Source of the DNA: Balanoglossus misakiensis
Taxonomy: Eukaryota > Hemichordata
Direction of reading: 5' to 3'
Length of the DNA: 64,000 nt
NCBI GenBank assembly: GCA_040954595.2
Contig: CM082592.2
Location: 558,001-622,000 of the forward strand
Shown in pieces: positions 46,294 to 58,619 of the stretch. The position numbers and the translations under genes are program-made. The notes below the pieces were generated by a model. It ran no database searches, had not been told where the DNA came from, and saw nothing but the letters and a program-made list of their open reading frames with translations. Each line of letters opens with the position of its first letter. Positions within the stretch are counted from its first letter, which is position 1.

Positions 46294-48281
46294 CTGGTAA
46301 CGTTGAACAAGTCGATTTTTCTAGGGCCTGGCTCGGCTAAATCTCCGTCACAATATGACAGACACTAGCGTACGTTAGCAACGGTGATCAAGTCAGATTT
46401 TCTACGGCATGGCTTGGATAAAGCCCCGGCACTCTAGAGCAGAAACACGCGTACAGAGACCACGTTGATCAAGTCTGATCTCCTACGGCTTGGCTCGACT
46501 GAAACCCCGGCACACTATGACAGACACTAGCGTTCGTTAGCAACGTTGATCAAGTCAGATTTCCTACGGCATGGCTTGGCTAAAGCCCTGGCACTGTAGA
46601 GCAGAAACACGCGTACAGAGACCACGTTGATCTACTCACATTTCCTTCGGCCTGGCACGGCTGATGCCCCGGCACTATATATAGGACACAGACTGGCGTA
46701 AGTTAACAACGGTAATCACGTCGGGTTTCCTACGGCCTGGCTCAGCTGAAGCCCCGGCACTCTAGAGCAGAAACAGGCGTACATTGACCACGTTGATCAA
46801 GTCAGATTTCCTACGGCGTGACTCGGCTGGTGCACCGGCTCTATATGACACAGACTGGCGTAAGTTATCAACGGTGATTACGTCGGATTTCCTACGGCCT
46901 GGTTTAGCTGAAGCCCCGGCACTTTAGAGCGGAAACACGCGTACATTGACCACGATGATCAAGTCAGATCTCCTACGGCCTGGCTCGACTAAAACCCCGG
47001 CACACCATGACAGACACTAGCGTTCGTCAGCAACGGTGATCAAGTCTGATTTCCTTCGGCCTGGCTCTGCAAAAGACCTGACACTCTAGTACAAAGACGT
47101 TGGCTAAGTCGGGCAAACCGAAGAGGGAAAGCCACAGCGGGTCAACACTCGACATTTGTTCGGGTAGGACTGCATTATTGCCTGTCAATTTGTAGAGAAA
47201 GCTCGAATTTAACCAGGGCGTTTCAAACACCGACGTTAGTTGGGGGCACGGCCTGCAGTACTGCCGGGTAAACTGACATCGGCGTACCGCATGTAATGTA
47301 GGGGGGGGGGGGGGAAACAGAACGGTTCAATACTACATTTATCAGATATCAGCTAATTTTGGACAATCATCTTAAATATATCTAATTCATTTTTTCATAT
47401 TTGGATATCTGATGATGTATGAAATTTCCATTATATGTAAAAATGGTGCTGATTATAAAAATGCACTCTGAATGAGCTGATTTAATACAAAATTGCGTTT
47501 TATTCGTTTTTTGCACCAAAAAAGTCATTTTTAGGCAAAACATTCTTTATTTTTTTAATTCGGTGACCTGATCATATATAAACAATTGCTTGTATGTTAA
47601 AAGTTTTTCTGACTTTTAAAAGCAGTGACACTGGCGGCATTCAACACGAAAATAACAATTTTAGCCACAATTTGGTCAAAATGGTAAATTTTTGAAAATT
47701 ACAAAAAATACCTGTTTTCTACATTTTCGGAAATCTGATGGAGTATAGAATGCTCTTCGTATGTATATATCGATACAAATTCCACAAAAGACCGTCTAAT
47801 TTGGCTCACTGCAGACAAAATTGCGTTTTACCAAATTTTCCTTGAAAATGTCATTTTTAGAAAAAAAATAAAAAAAACCTTTGTTCTTCGAATTTGGTGC
47901 CCTGATCATATATGACATGTTGATTGTATGTTAAAACTTTCGACCACTCCAAAAATGCAGAGATATTGACGGAATTCAAGAAAAAATAGCCATTTTGGCC
48001 ATATTTTGACAAAAATGGTAAATTTTAAAAAAATCTTAAAAAATTAACTCTTTTCTTCATTTTCGGAAATATTATGGAGCATGAAGTGTCGTTCTCTTGT
48101 AAAAAGTGCTGCAAATTCCAGAAAAGGCGGTATAATTTGAATCATCCAAGTCAAAATTACCATTTTTGACATTTTCCGAAAAATTGTCTTTTTTACAAAA
48201 TAAATAAGAATAAATTCTTTTCTTAGTTTCAAACGGGTAGAGATACTTTCCACACGGGTTTTCTAACATTGAATTCCCGTT
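46294..48281 (-). repeat. Satellite unit R1, mirror partner of U16
   Basis: Begins ctggtaacg at the LTR. It shares with U16 the otherwise unseen gccctagaaaaa (as tttttctagggc), ctctacagt, gtgtcaggtc, ctctacaaattg, gatatatttaag, gtcagaaaaac and cggaaaatgtcg. It lacks the 24-bp deletion found in U16. G run at about 47299-47313. Confidence 0.92.
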
Positions 48282-50248
48282 CATCAACTCAGATTTCCTA
48301 CAGCATAAGTCGGCTAAAACCCTGACACTCTAGAGCAGAAACAGTTGCACACTGGTAACGTTGAACAAGTCGATTTTTCTACGGCCTGGCTCGGCTAAAT
48401 CTCCGTCAAAATATGACAGACACTAGCGTACGTTAGCAACGGTGATCAAGTCAGATTTTCTACGGCATGGCTTGGATAAAGCCCCGGCACTCTAGAGCAG
48501 AAACACGCGTACAGAGACCACGTTGATCAAGTCTGAACTCCTACGGCTTGGCTCGACTAAAACCCCGGCACACTATGACAGACACTAGCGTTCGTTAGCA
48601 ACGTTGATCAAGTCAGATTTCCTACGGCATGGCTTGGCTGAAGCCCCGGCACTATATATAGGACACAGACTGGCGTAAGTTAACAACGGTAATCACGTCG
48701 GGTTTCCTACGGCCTGGCTCAGCTGAAGCCCCGGCACTCTAGAGCAGAAACATGCGTACATTGACCACGTTGATCAAGTCAGATTTCCTACGGCGTGACT
48801 CGGCTGGTGCACCGGCTCTATATGACACAGACTGGCGTAAGTTATCAACGGTGATTACGTCGGATTTCCTACGGCCTGGTTTAGCTGAAGCCCCGGCACT
48901 TTAGAGCGGAAACACGCGTACATTGACCACGATGATCAAGTCAGATCTCCTACGGCCTGGCTCGACTAAAACCCCGGCACACCATGACAGACACTAGCGT
49001 TCGTTAGCAACGGTGATCAAGTCGGATTTCCTTCGGCCTGGCTCTGCAAAAGACCCGACACTCTAGTACAAAGACGTTGGCTAAGTCGGGCAAAACGAAG
49101 AGGGAAAGTCACAGCGGGTCAACACTCGACATTTGATCGGGTAGGACTGCATTATTGCCTGTCAATTTATAGAGAGAGCCCGAATTTAACCAGGGCGTTT
49201 CAAACACCGACGTTAGTTGGGGGCACGGCCTGCAGTACTGCCGGGTAAGCTGACATCGGCGTACCGCATATAATGTAGGGGGGGGGGACAGAACGGTTCA
49301 ATACTACATTTATTAGATATCAGCTAATTTTGGACAATCATCTAAAATCTAAATCATTTTTTCATATTTGGATATCTGATGATGTATGAAATTTCCATTA
49401 TATGTAAAAATGGTGCTGATTATAAAAAATGCACTCTGAATGAGCTGATTTAATACAAAATTGCGTTTTATTCGTTCTTGCACCAAAAAGGTCATTTTTA
49501 GGCAAAACATTCTTTATTTTTTTAATTCGGTGACCTGATCATATATAAACAATTGCTTGTATGTTAAAAGTTTTTATGACTTTTAAAAGCAGTGACACTG
49601 GCGGCATTCAACACGAAAATAACAATTTTAGCCACAATTTGGTCAAAATCGTAAATTTTTGAAAATTACAAAAATACCTGTTTTCTACATTTTTGGAAAT
49701 CTGATGGAGTATAGAATGCTCTTCGTATATATATATCGATACAAATTCCACAAAAAACGGCCAATTTGGCTCACTGCAGACAAAATTGCGTTTTACCAAA
49801 TTTTCCTTGAAAATGTCATTTTTAGAAGAAAAAAATAAAAAAACCTTTGTTTTTCGAATTTGGTGCCCTGATCATATATGACATGTTGATTATATGTTAA
49901 AACTTTCGACCACTCCAAAAATGCAGAGATATTGACGGAATTCAAGAAAAAATAGCCATTTTGGCCATATTTTGACAAAAATGGTAGATTTTTAAAAAAT
50001 CATAAAAAATTAACTCTTTTCTTCATTTTCGGAAATATTATGGATAATGAAGTGTCGTTCTCTTGTAAAAAGTGCTGCAAATTCCAGAAAACGCGGTATA
50101 AATTGAATCACCCAAGACAAAATTACCATTTTCGACTTTTTTTCGAAAAATTGTCTTTTTTACAAAATAAATAAGAATAAATTCTTTTCTTAGTTTCAAA
50201 CGGGTAGAGATACTTTCCACACGGGTTTTCTTACGTTGAATTCCCGTT
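48282..50248 (-). repeat. Satellite unit R2, mirror partner of U15
   Basis: Shares tggataatg (mirror of cattatcca), cttcgttttg, the catattttgacgg variant and the ggagttcagac variant with U15/U16. One subrepeat was lost near 48635 (a 7-to-6 hybrid), a different loss from that in U15. Confidence 0.9.
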
Positions 50249-50794
50249 CATCAACTCAGATTTCCTACAGCATAAGTCGGCTAAAACCCCGGCACTCTAG
50301 AGCAGAAACACGCGTACAGAAATCACGTTGATCAAGTCTGATCTCCTACGGCTTGGCTCGACTAAAACCCCGGCACACTATGACAGACACTAGCGTTCGT
50401 TAGCAACGTTGATCAAGTCAGATTTCCTACGGCATGGCTTGGCTAAAGCCCTGGCACTCTAGAGCAAAAACACGCGTACAGAGACCACGTTGATCTACTC
50501 ACATTTCCTTCGGCCTGGCACGGCTGATGCCCCGGCACTATATATAGGACACAGACTGGCGTAAGTTAACAACGGTAATCACGTCGGGTTTCCTACGGCC
50601 TGGCTCAGCTGAAGCCCCGGCACTCTAGAGCAGAAACAGGCGTACATTGACCACGTTGATCAAGTCAGATTTCCTACGGCGTGACTCGGCTGGTGCACCG
50701 GCTCTATATGACACAGACTGGCGTAAGTTATCAACGGTGATTACGTCGGATTTCCTACGGCCTGGTTTAGCTGAAGCCCCGGCACTTTAGAGCG
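50249..50794 (-). repeat. Satellite unit R3, GC part left of the second BEL fragment
   Basis: GC subrepeats with a hybrid near 50290-50320 (11 joined to 8) that removes one dimer. It ends at ctttagagcg, where BEL/Pao sequence starts. Confidence 0.9.
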
Positions 50795-51031
50795 AGACGT
50801 TCTTTGCCGAGTAGGATGCTGTCAGACAACGCATCGACTTATTTATCGGCTGCCAATGAAATCAAAACACTGTTTGATACGCCAGAAGTAAATGACTTTC
50901 TCGCCGCACATCGTGTACAATGGACGTTTATACCGAAGCGCGCGCCCTGGTTTGGTGGCTTCTGGGAGAGGCTGATTGCTTTGACAAAGAACGCTATTAG
51001 GAAAACTCGGTCGAGCTTACCTAACCTTTGA
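50795..51031 (+). pseudogene. BEL/Pao integrase core fragment
   Basis: Coding similarity begins at the breakpoint (RRS, then LPSRMLSDNASTYL). It shows the second catalytic D in SDNASTYL and the E in WFGGFWERLI, 47 residues later, i.e. the end of the DDE integrase core. The first catalytic D and the zinc-binding domain are not present. The frame is lost near 51000-51010 by a single-base change; the next part continues in another frame, and the TGA at 51029-51031 is a consequence. Confidence 0.88.
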
Positions 51032-51719
51032 TGAACTCGCAACAGTTGTGACTGAAATTGAAGCCGTTTTAAACGACGGGCCGTTAACGTACGTGTCATC
51101 CAGTATAAACGACAACATTGGATTGACCCCAAATCACTTGCTACATGGCAGGACACTGACATCATTGCCGTACATCGAGATCACCGACGAAGAGGTGATT
51201 GACCCATCTTACTGTGATAATCGTGAAATCAACAAAAGATATGAACATCTATCAAGATTACACGATCAATTTTGGCGAAGATGGTCGTCCGATTATCTGA
51301 CTGCCCTACGTGAACGACATCCCACCAAAGGAACTCGTGATAATGTCATCAAGGTCGGAGATGTCGTGATAATACACAGTGACACTGACAAACGTCCGAA
51401 ATGGCATTTAGGAACTGTAACAAGGTTGATCTTCGGTAATGATAAACTGGTACGATCTGCGGAGTTGAACACCGCAGGTGGTCCTACAAACCGACCTATC
51501 CATAAATTGTACACATTGGAAGTTGTCTCCAAGGAGCTGTCAACTGTGTCTGGAGATAATACAGGTATTGGAGCAGATTCCAACACGAATACTGAAACAG
51601 TCGACACAGCTGGAGCCTCTGAAGATTCCTCGGTGAAGGCGGATTTTGTACCCCCGAGACGACCTGTCAGAGACTCTGCAGTTGCCGCTCGAGTACGAAT
51701 AGCGGATCTCTCTATTTGA
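51005..51719 (+). pseudogene. BEL/Pao integrase end and DUF5641 domain
   Basis: Continues from GRAYLTFDELATVVTEIEA in frame 3 to TGA at 51717-51719. It includes LTYVSSSINDNIGLTPNHLL, FWRRWSSDYLTAL, KVGDVVIIHSD, WHLGTVTRLIFGNDKLVRSA and RPIHKLYTLEV, the DUF5641 pattern, followed by a low-complexity acidic/Thr-rich tail. The reading from 51048 onward is open. The natural start lies upstream and is missing, so no start codon is proposed. Confidence 0.88.
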
Positions 51720-51892
51720 CTTTGAAATTGGAAAACAATTTCGATCGCATTGTGACTGTTATCATGTTTACTGACACAATGAACATTAGTTTATTATCCT
51801 TGAACACTTTAGGTGACTTTAATCATATTTCATGTTATTTGATGTTTTTTTTTCTGACGATTTTCGAGACTTTCCTTTGCGCGGGGGAGAAT
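51720..51892 (+). other. 3' untranslated region of the second BEL/Pao fragment
   Basis: About 170 bp between the pol stop and the presumed LTR, ending in a purine-rich gcgggggagaa tract (about 51880-51892) that looks like the polypurine tract. Confidence 0.55.
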
Positions 51893-52222
51893 ATGGAGAA
51901 GTGAGAGATTTACTCCAGAAGGATCACGTGACGGAAACTCTTACCCTATCAGAGTTGACTTTGTTTCCCGCCAAACTTTATACTTGTAGCAGATTTATTG
52001 TAATTTTTGAGTGTTTGCTCCGGCGTTCGTGGGACTTATATATAACCCAGATTTGGCGCTTTCGGGCAGCATTTTCTAAGGAGCTCTGTGGTGTTACTTT
52101 GTTGATGGATTCAGATGGTAATAAACCAGTGTTTTACCTAGCACTGAATCGTTCGCTTCTTTTCCGACGTCAGTATACTCGAACCCCCTCCCGGGAGTAT
52201 TGATCACTGCCACGATACTTCC
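51893..52222 (+). repeat. Presumed 3' LTR of the second BEL/Pao fragment
   Basis: Starts after the purine tract. It contains a TATA-like TATATATA at 52037-52044 and AATAAA at 52120-52125, as expected for an LTR promoter and polyadenylation signal. There is no second LTR for comparison, so both ends are estimates and the right end may be truncated at the satellite joint (ccccacaatt). Confidence 0.55.
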
Positions 52223-52835
52223 CCACAATTTGGTCAAAATTGTAAATTTTTGAAAATTACAAAAAATACCTGTTTTCTACATTTTCGGAAATCTGATGGA
52301 GTATAGAATGCTCTTCGTGTGTATATATCGATACAAATTCCACAAAAGACCGTCTAATTTGGCTCACTGCAGACAAAATTGCGTTTTACCAAATTTTCCT
52401 TGAAAATGTCATTTTTAGAAGAAAAAAAAATAAAAAAACCTTTGTTTTTCGAATTTGGTGCCCTGATCATATATGACATGTTGATTGTATGTTAAAACTT
52501 TCGACCACTCCAAAAATGCAGATATATTGACGGAATTCAAGAAAAAATAGCCATTTTGGCCATATTTTGACAAAAATGGTAAATTTTTAAAAAATCATAA
52601 AAAATAACTCTTTTCTTCATTTTCCGAAATATTATGGAGCATGAAGTGTCGTTCTTTTGTAAAAAGTGCTGCAAATTCCAGAAAAGGTGGTATAATTTGA
52701 ATCACCCAAGACAAAATTACGACTTTTTTTCGAAAAATTGTCTTTTTTACAAAATAAATAAGAATAAATTCTTTTCTTAGTTTGAAACGGGTAGAGATAC
52801 TTTCCACACGGGTTTTCTAACATTGAATTCCCGTT
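52223..52835 (-). repeat. Satellite unit R3, AT part right of the second BEL fragment
   Basis: AT modules 1 and 2 of a unit whose start carries the tttcaaactaag variant and lacks gaaaatgg after the A run, both as in U15. Together with 50249-50794 only about 1.16 kb of a unit remains. Confidence 0.9.
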
Positions 52836-54884
52836 CATCAACTCAGATTTCCTACAGCATAAGTCGGCTAAAACCCTGACACTCTAGAGCAGAAACAGTT
52901 GCACACTGAAAACGTTGAACACGTCGATTTTTCTACGGCCTGGCTCCGCTAAATGTCCGTCACAATATGACAGACACTAGCGTACGTTAGCAACGGTGAT
53001 CAAGTCAGATTTTCTACGGCATGGCTTGGATGAAGCCCCGGCACTCTAGAGCAGAAAAACGCGTACAGAGACCACGTTGATCAAGTCTGATCTCCTACGG
53101 CTTGGCTCGACTGAAACCCCGGCACACTATGACAGACACTAGCGTTCGTTATCAACGTTGATTAAGTCAGATTTCCTACGGCATGGCTTGGCCCTGGCAC
53201 TCTAGAGCAGAAACACGCGTACAGAGACCACGTTGATCTACTCACATTTCCTTCGGCCTGGCACGGCTGATGCCCCGGCACTATATATAGGACACAGACT
53301 GGCGTAAGTTAACAACGGTAATCACGTCGGGTTTCCTACGGCCTGGCTCAGCTGAAGCCCCCGGCGGCACTCTAGAGCAGAAACAGGCGTACATTGACCA
53401 CGTTGATCAAGTCAGATTTCCTACGGCGTGACTCGGCTGGTGCACCGGCTCTATATGACACAGACTGGCGTAAGTTATCAATGGTGATTACGTCGGATTT
53501 CCTACGGCCTGGTTTAGCTGAAGCCCCGGCACTTTAGAGCGGAAACACGCGTACATTGACCACGATGATCAAGTCAGATCTCCTACGGCCTGGCTCGACT
53601 AAAACCCCGGCACACCATGACAGACACTAGCGTTCGTTAGCAACGGTGATCAAGTCGGATTTCCTTCGGCCTGGCTCTGCAAAAGACCCGACACTCTAGT
53701 ACAAAGACGTTGGCTAAGTCGGGCAAACCGAAGAGGGAAAGTCACAGCGGGTCAACACTCGACATTTGTTCGGGTAGGACTGCATTATTGCCTGTCAATT
53801 TATAGAGAAAGCCCGAATTTAACCAGGGCGCTTCAAACACCGACGTTAGTTGGGGGCACGGCCTGCAGTACTGCCGGGTAAGCTCACATCGGCGTACCGC
53901 ATATAATGTAGGGGGGGGGGGGGGGGAACAGAACGGTTCAATACTACATTTATTAGATATCAGCTAATTTTGGACAATCATCTAAAATCTAAATAATTTT
54001 TTCATATTTGGATATCTGATGATGTATGAAATTTCCATTATATGTAAAAATGGTGCTGATTATAAAAAATGCACTCTGAATGAGCTGATTTAATACAATG
54101 CGTTTTATTCGTTTTTGCACCAAAAAGGTCATTTTTAGGCAAAACATTCTTTATTATTTTAATTCGGTGACCTGATCATATATAAACAATTGCTTGTATG
54201 TTAAAAGTTTTCATGACTTTTAAAAGCAGTGACACTGGCGGCATTCAACACGAAAATAACAATTTTAGCCACAATTTGGTCAAAATGGTAAATTTTTGAA
54301 AATTACAAAAATACCTGTTTTCTACATTTTCGGAAATCTGATGGAGTATAGAATGCTCTTCGTATATATATATCGATACAAATTCCACAAAAAACGGCCA
54401 ATTTGGCTCACTGCAGATAAAATTGCGTTTTACCAAATTTTCCTTGAAAATGTCATTTTTAGAAAAAAAAATAAAAAAAACCTTTGTTCTTCGAATTTGG
54501 TGCCCTGATCATATATGACATGTTGATTGTATGTTAAAACTTTCGACCACTCCAAAAATGCAGAGATATTGACGGAATTCAAGAAAAAATAGCCATTTTG
54601 GCCATATTTTGACAAAAATGGTAAATTTTTAAAAAATCATAAAAAAATAACTCTTTTCTTCATTTTCGGAAATATTATGGAGCATGATGTGTCGTTCTCT
54701 TGTAAAAAATGCTGCAAATTCCAGAAAAGGCGGTATAATTTGAATCACCCAAGACAAAATTACCATTTTCGACTTTTTTTCGAAAAATTGTCTTTTTTAC
54801 AAAAAAATAAGAATAAATTCTTTTCTTAGTTTCAAACGGGTAGAGATACTTTCCACACGGGTTTTCTAACATTGAATTCACGTT
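52836..54884 (-). repeat. Satellite unit R4 (2049 bp), mirror partner of U14
   Basis: Shares four private U14 variants in reverse complement: ctccgctaaatgtcc (52944), gagcagaaaaacgcg, ggcttggccctgg and gttatcaatggtg, plus the acgttcatc start. This places mirror symmetry beyond the second BEL fragment. G run near 53912-53927. Confidence 0.9.
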
Positions 54885-57314
54885 CATCAACTCAGATTTC
54901 CTACAGCATAAGTCGGCTAAAACCCTGACACTCTAGAGCAGAAACAGTTGCACACTGGTAACGTTGAACAAGTCGATTTTTCTACGGCCTGGCTCGGCTA
55001 AATCTCCGTCACAATATGACAGACACTAGCGTACGTTAGCAACGGTGATCAAGTCAGATTTTCTACGGCATGGCTTGGATAAAGCCCGGCACTCTAGAGC
55101 AGAAACACGCGTACAGAGACCACGTTGATCAAGTCTGATCTCCTACGGCTTGGCTCGACTAAAACCCCGGCACACTATGACAGACACTAGCGTTCGTTAG
55201 CAACGTTGATCAAGTCAGATTTCCTACGGCATGGCTTGGCTAAAGTCCTGGCACTCTAGAGCAGAAACAGGCGTACAGAGACCACGTTGATCTACTCACA
55301 TTTCCCTCGGCCTGGCACGGCTGATGCCCCGGCACTATATATAGGACACAGACTGGCGTAAGTTAACAACGGTAATCACGTCGGGTTTCATACGGCCTGG
55401 CTCAGCTGAAGCCCCGGCACTCTAGAGCAGAAACAGGCGTACATTGACCACGTTGATCAAGTCAGATTTCCTACGGCGTGACTCGGCTGGTGCACCGGCT
55501 CTATATGACACAGACTGGCGTAAGTTATCAACAGTGATTACGTCGGATTTCCTACGGCCTGTTTAGCTGAAGCCCCGGCACTTTAGAGCGGAAACACGCG
55601 TACATTGACCACGATGATCAAGTCAGATCTCCTACGGCCTGGCTCGACTAAAACCCCGACACACCATGACAGACACTAGCGTTCGTTAGCAACGGTGATC
55701 AAGTCGGATTTCCTTCGGCCTGGCTCTGCAAAAGACCCGACACTCTAGTACAAAGACGTTGGCTAAGTCGGGCAAACCGAAGAGGGAAAGTCACAGCGGT
55801 TCAACACTTGACATTTGTTCGGGTAGGACTGCATTATTGCCTGTCAATTTATAGCTGAGAAAGCCCGAAATTAACCAGGGCGTTTCAAACACCGACGTTA
55901 GTTGGGGGCACGGCCTGCAGTACTGCCGGGTAAGCTGACATCGGCGTACCGCATATAATGTAGGGGGGGGGGGAACACGCGTACATTGACCACGATGATC
56001 AAGTCAGATCTCCTACGGCCTGGCTCGACTAAAACCCCGGCACACCATGACAGACACTAGCGTTCGTTAGCAACGGTGATCAAGTCGGATTTCCTTCGGC
56101 CTGGCTCTGCAAAAGACCCGACACTCTAGTACAAAGACGTTGGCTAAGTCGGGCAAACCGAAGAGGGAAAGTCACAGCGGGTCAACACTCGACATTTGTT
56201 CGGGTAAGACTGCATTATTGCCTGTCAATTTATAGAGAAAGCCCGAATTTAACCAGGGCGCTTCAAACACCGACGTTAGTTGGGGGCACGGCCTGCAGTA
56301 CTGCCGGGTAAGCTCACATCGGCGTACCGCATATAATGTAAGGGGGGGGGGGGAACAGAACGGTTCAATACTACATTTATTAGATATCAGCTAATTTTGG
56401 ACAATCATCTAAAATCTAAATCATTTTTTCATATTTGGATATCTGATGATGTATGAAATTTCCATTATTTGTAAACATGGTGCTGATTATAAAAAATGCA
56501 CTCTGAATGAGCTGATTTAATACAAAATTGCGTTTTATTCGTTTTTGCACCAAAAAGGTCATTTTTAGGCAAAACATTCTTTATTTTATTAATTCGGTGA
56601 CCTGATCATATATAAACAATTGCTTGTATGTTAAAAGTTTTTATGACTTTTAAAAGCAATGACACTGGCGGCATTCAACACGAAAATAACAATTTTAGCC
56701 ACAATTTGGTCAAAATGGTAAATTTTTGAAAATTACAAAAAATACCTGTTTTCTACATTTTCGGAAATCTGATGGAGTATAGAATGCTCTTCGTATATAT
56801 ATATCGATACAAATTCCACAAAAAACGGCCAATTTGGCTCACTGCAGATAAAATTGCGTTTTACCAAATTTTCCTTGAAAATGTCATTTTTAGAAAAAAA
56901 AATAAAAAAACCTTTGTTCTTCGAATTTGGTGCCCTGATCATATATGACATGTTGATTGTATGTTAAAACTTTCGACCACTCCAAAAATGCAGAGATATT
57001 GACGGAATTCAAGAAAAAATAGCCATTTTGGCCATATTTTGACAAAAATGGTAAATTTTTAAAAAATCATAAAAAAATAACTCTTTTCTTCATTTTCGGA
57101 AATATTATGGAGCATGATGTGTCGTTCTCTTGTAAAAAATGCTGCAAATTCCAGAAAAGGCGGTATAATTTGAATCACCCAAGACAAAATTACCATTTTC
57201 GACTTTTTTTCGAAAAATTGTCTTTTTTACCAAAAAATAAGAATAAATTCTTTTCTTAGTTTCAAACGGGTAGAGATACTTTCCACACGGGTTTTCTAAC
57301 ATTGAATTCACGTT
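54885..57314 (-). repeat. Satellite unit R5 (2430 bp) with two G runs
   Basis: Contains an extra G run at about 55964-55974 fused directly to a GC subrepeat (ggggaacacgcgtac) instead of an AT half, followed by a second GC start and G run near 56341-56353. The AT half carries the tttttaccaaaaaataag variant, shared with R7. Deletion of a g in cctgtttagctg near 55560 also occurs in R6 and R8. Confidence 0.88.
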
Positions 57315-58619
57315 CATCAACTCAGATTTCCTACAGCATAAGTCGGCTAAAACCCTGACACTCTAGAGCAGAAACAGTTGCACACTGGTAACGTTGAACA
57401 AGTCGATTTTTCTACGGCCTGGCTCGGCTAAATCTCCGTCACAATATGACAGACACTAGCGTACGTTAGCAACGGTGATCAAGTCAGATTTTCTACGGCA
57501 TGGCTTGGATAAAGCCCGGCACTCTAGAGCAGAAACACGCGTACAGAGACCACGTTGATCAAGTCTGATCTCCTACGGCTTGGCTCGACTAAAACCCCGG
57601 CACACTATGACAGACACTAGCGTTCGTTAGCAACGTTGATCAAGTCAGATTTCCTACGGCATGGCTTGGCTAAAGTCCTGGCACTCTAGAGCAGAAACAC
57701 GCGTACAGAGACCACGTTGATCTACTCACATTTCCTTCGGCCTGGCACGGCTGATGCCCCGGCACTATATATAGGACACAGACTGGCGTAAGTTAACAAC
57801 GGTAATCACGTCGGGTTTCCTACGGCCTGGCTCAGCTGAAGCCCCGGCACTCTAGAGCAGAAACAGGCGTACATTGACCACGTTGATCAAGTCAGATTTC
57901 CTACGGCGTGACTCGGCTGGTGCACCGGCTCTATATGACACAGACTGGCGTAAGTTATCAACAGTGATTACGTCGGATTTCCTACGGCCTGTTTAGCTGA
58001 AGCCCCGGCACTTTAGAGCGGAAACACGCGTACATTGACCACGATGATCAAGTCAGATCTCCTACGGCCTGGCTCGACTAAAACCCCGGCACACCATGAC
58101 AGACACTAGCGTTCGTTAGCAACGGTGATCAAGTCGGATTTCCTTCGGCCTGGCTCTGCAAAAGACCCGACACTCTAGTACAAAGACGTTGGCTAAGTCG
58201 GGCAAACCGAAGAGGTTTGTTCTTCGAATTTGGTGCCCTGATCATATATGACATGTTGATTGTATGTTAAGACTTTCGACCACTCCAAAAATGCAGAGAT
58301 ATTGACGGAATTCAAGAAAAAATAGCCATTTTGGCCATATTTTGACAAAAATGGTAAATTTTTAAAAAATCATAAAAAATTAACTCTTTTCTTATTTTTT
58401 CGGAAATATTATGGAGCATGAAGTGTCGTTCTCTTGTAAAAAGTGCTGCAAATTCCAGAAAAGGCGGTATAATTTAAATCACCCAAGACAAAATTACCAT
58501 TTTCGACTTGTTTTCGAAAAATTGTCTTTTTTACAAAATAAATAAGAATAAATTCTTTTCTTAGTTTCAAACGGGTAGAGATACTTTCCACACGGGTTTT
58601 CTAACATTGAATTCCCATT
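57315..58619 (-). repeat. Satellite unit R6 (1305 bp), AT half truncated
   Basis: A joint near 58214 (gaagaggtttgttcttcg) connects the start of the GC half to the end of AT module 1, removing modules 2-3 and the G run. The identical joint recurs at 61405. Confidence 0.9.

Larger units (their letters stand above)
50795..52222 (+). mobile_element. Second BEL/Pao family: 3' fragment (integrase end to LTR)
   Basis: About 1428 bp of foreign sequence lie between satellite breakpoints at 50794/50795 and about 52222/52223. It starts inside the integrase core and ends near an LTR end. The protein is clearly different from the DUF5641 of the palindromic element, so it is another family. About 0.9 kb of the satellite unit is missing at the site, so this is not a clean insertion. 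Confidence 0.88.

Noticed and set aside
51293-51607. 104-codon minus frame opposite DUF5641, and frames at 50839-51165 (minus) and 51832-52203 (plus, in the LTR)
   Set aside because: No domain; overlap recognised BEL sequence or LTR.
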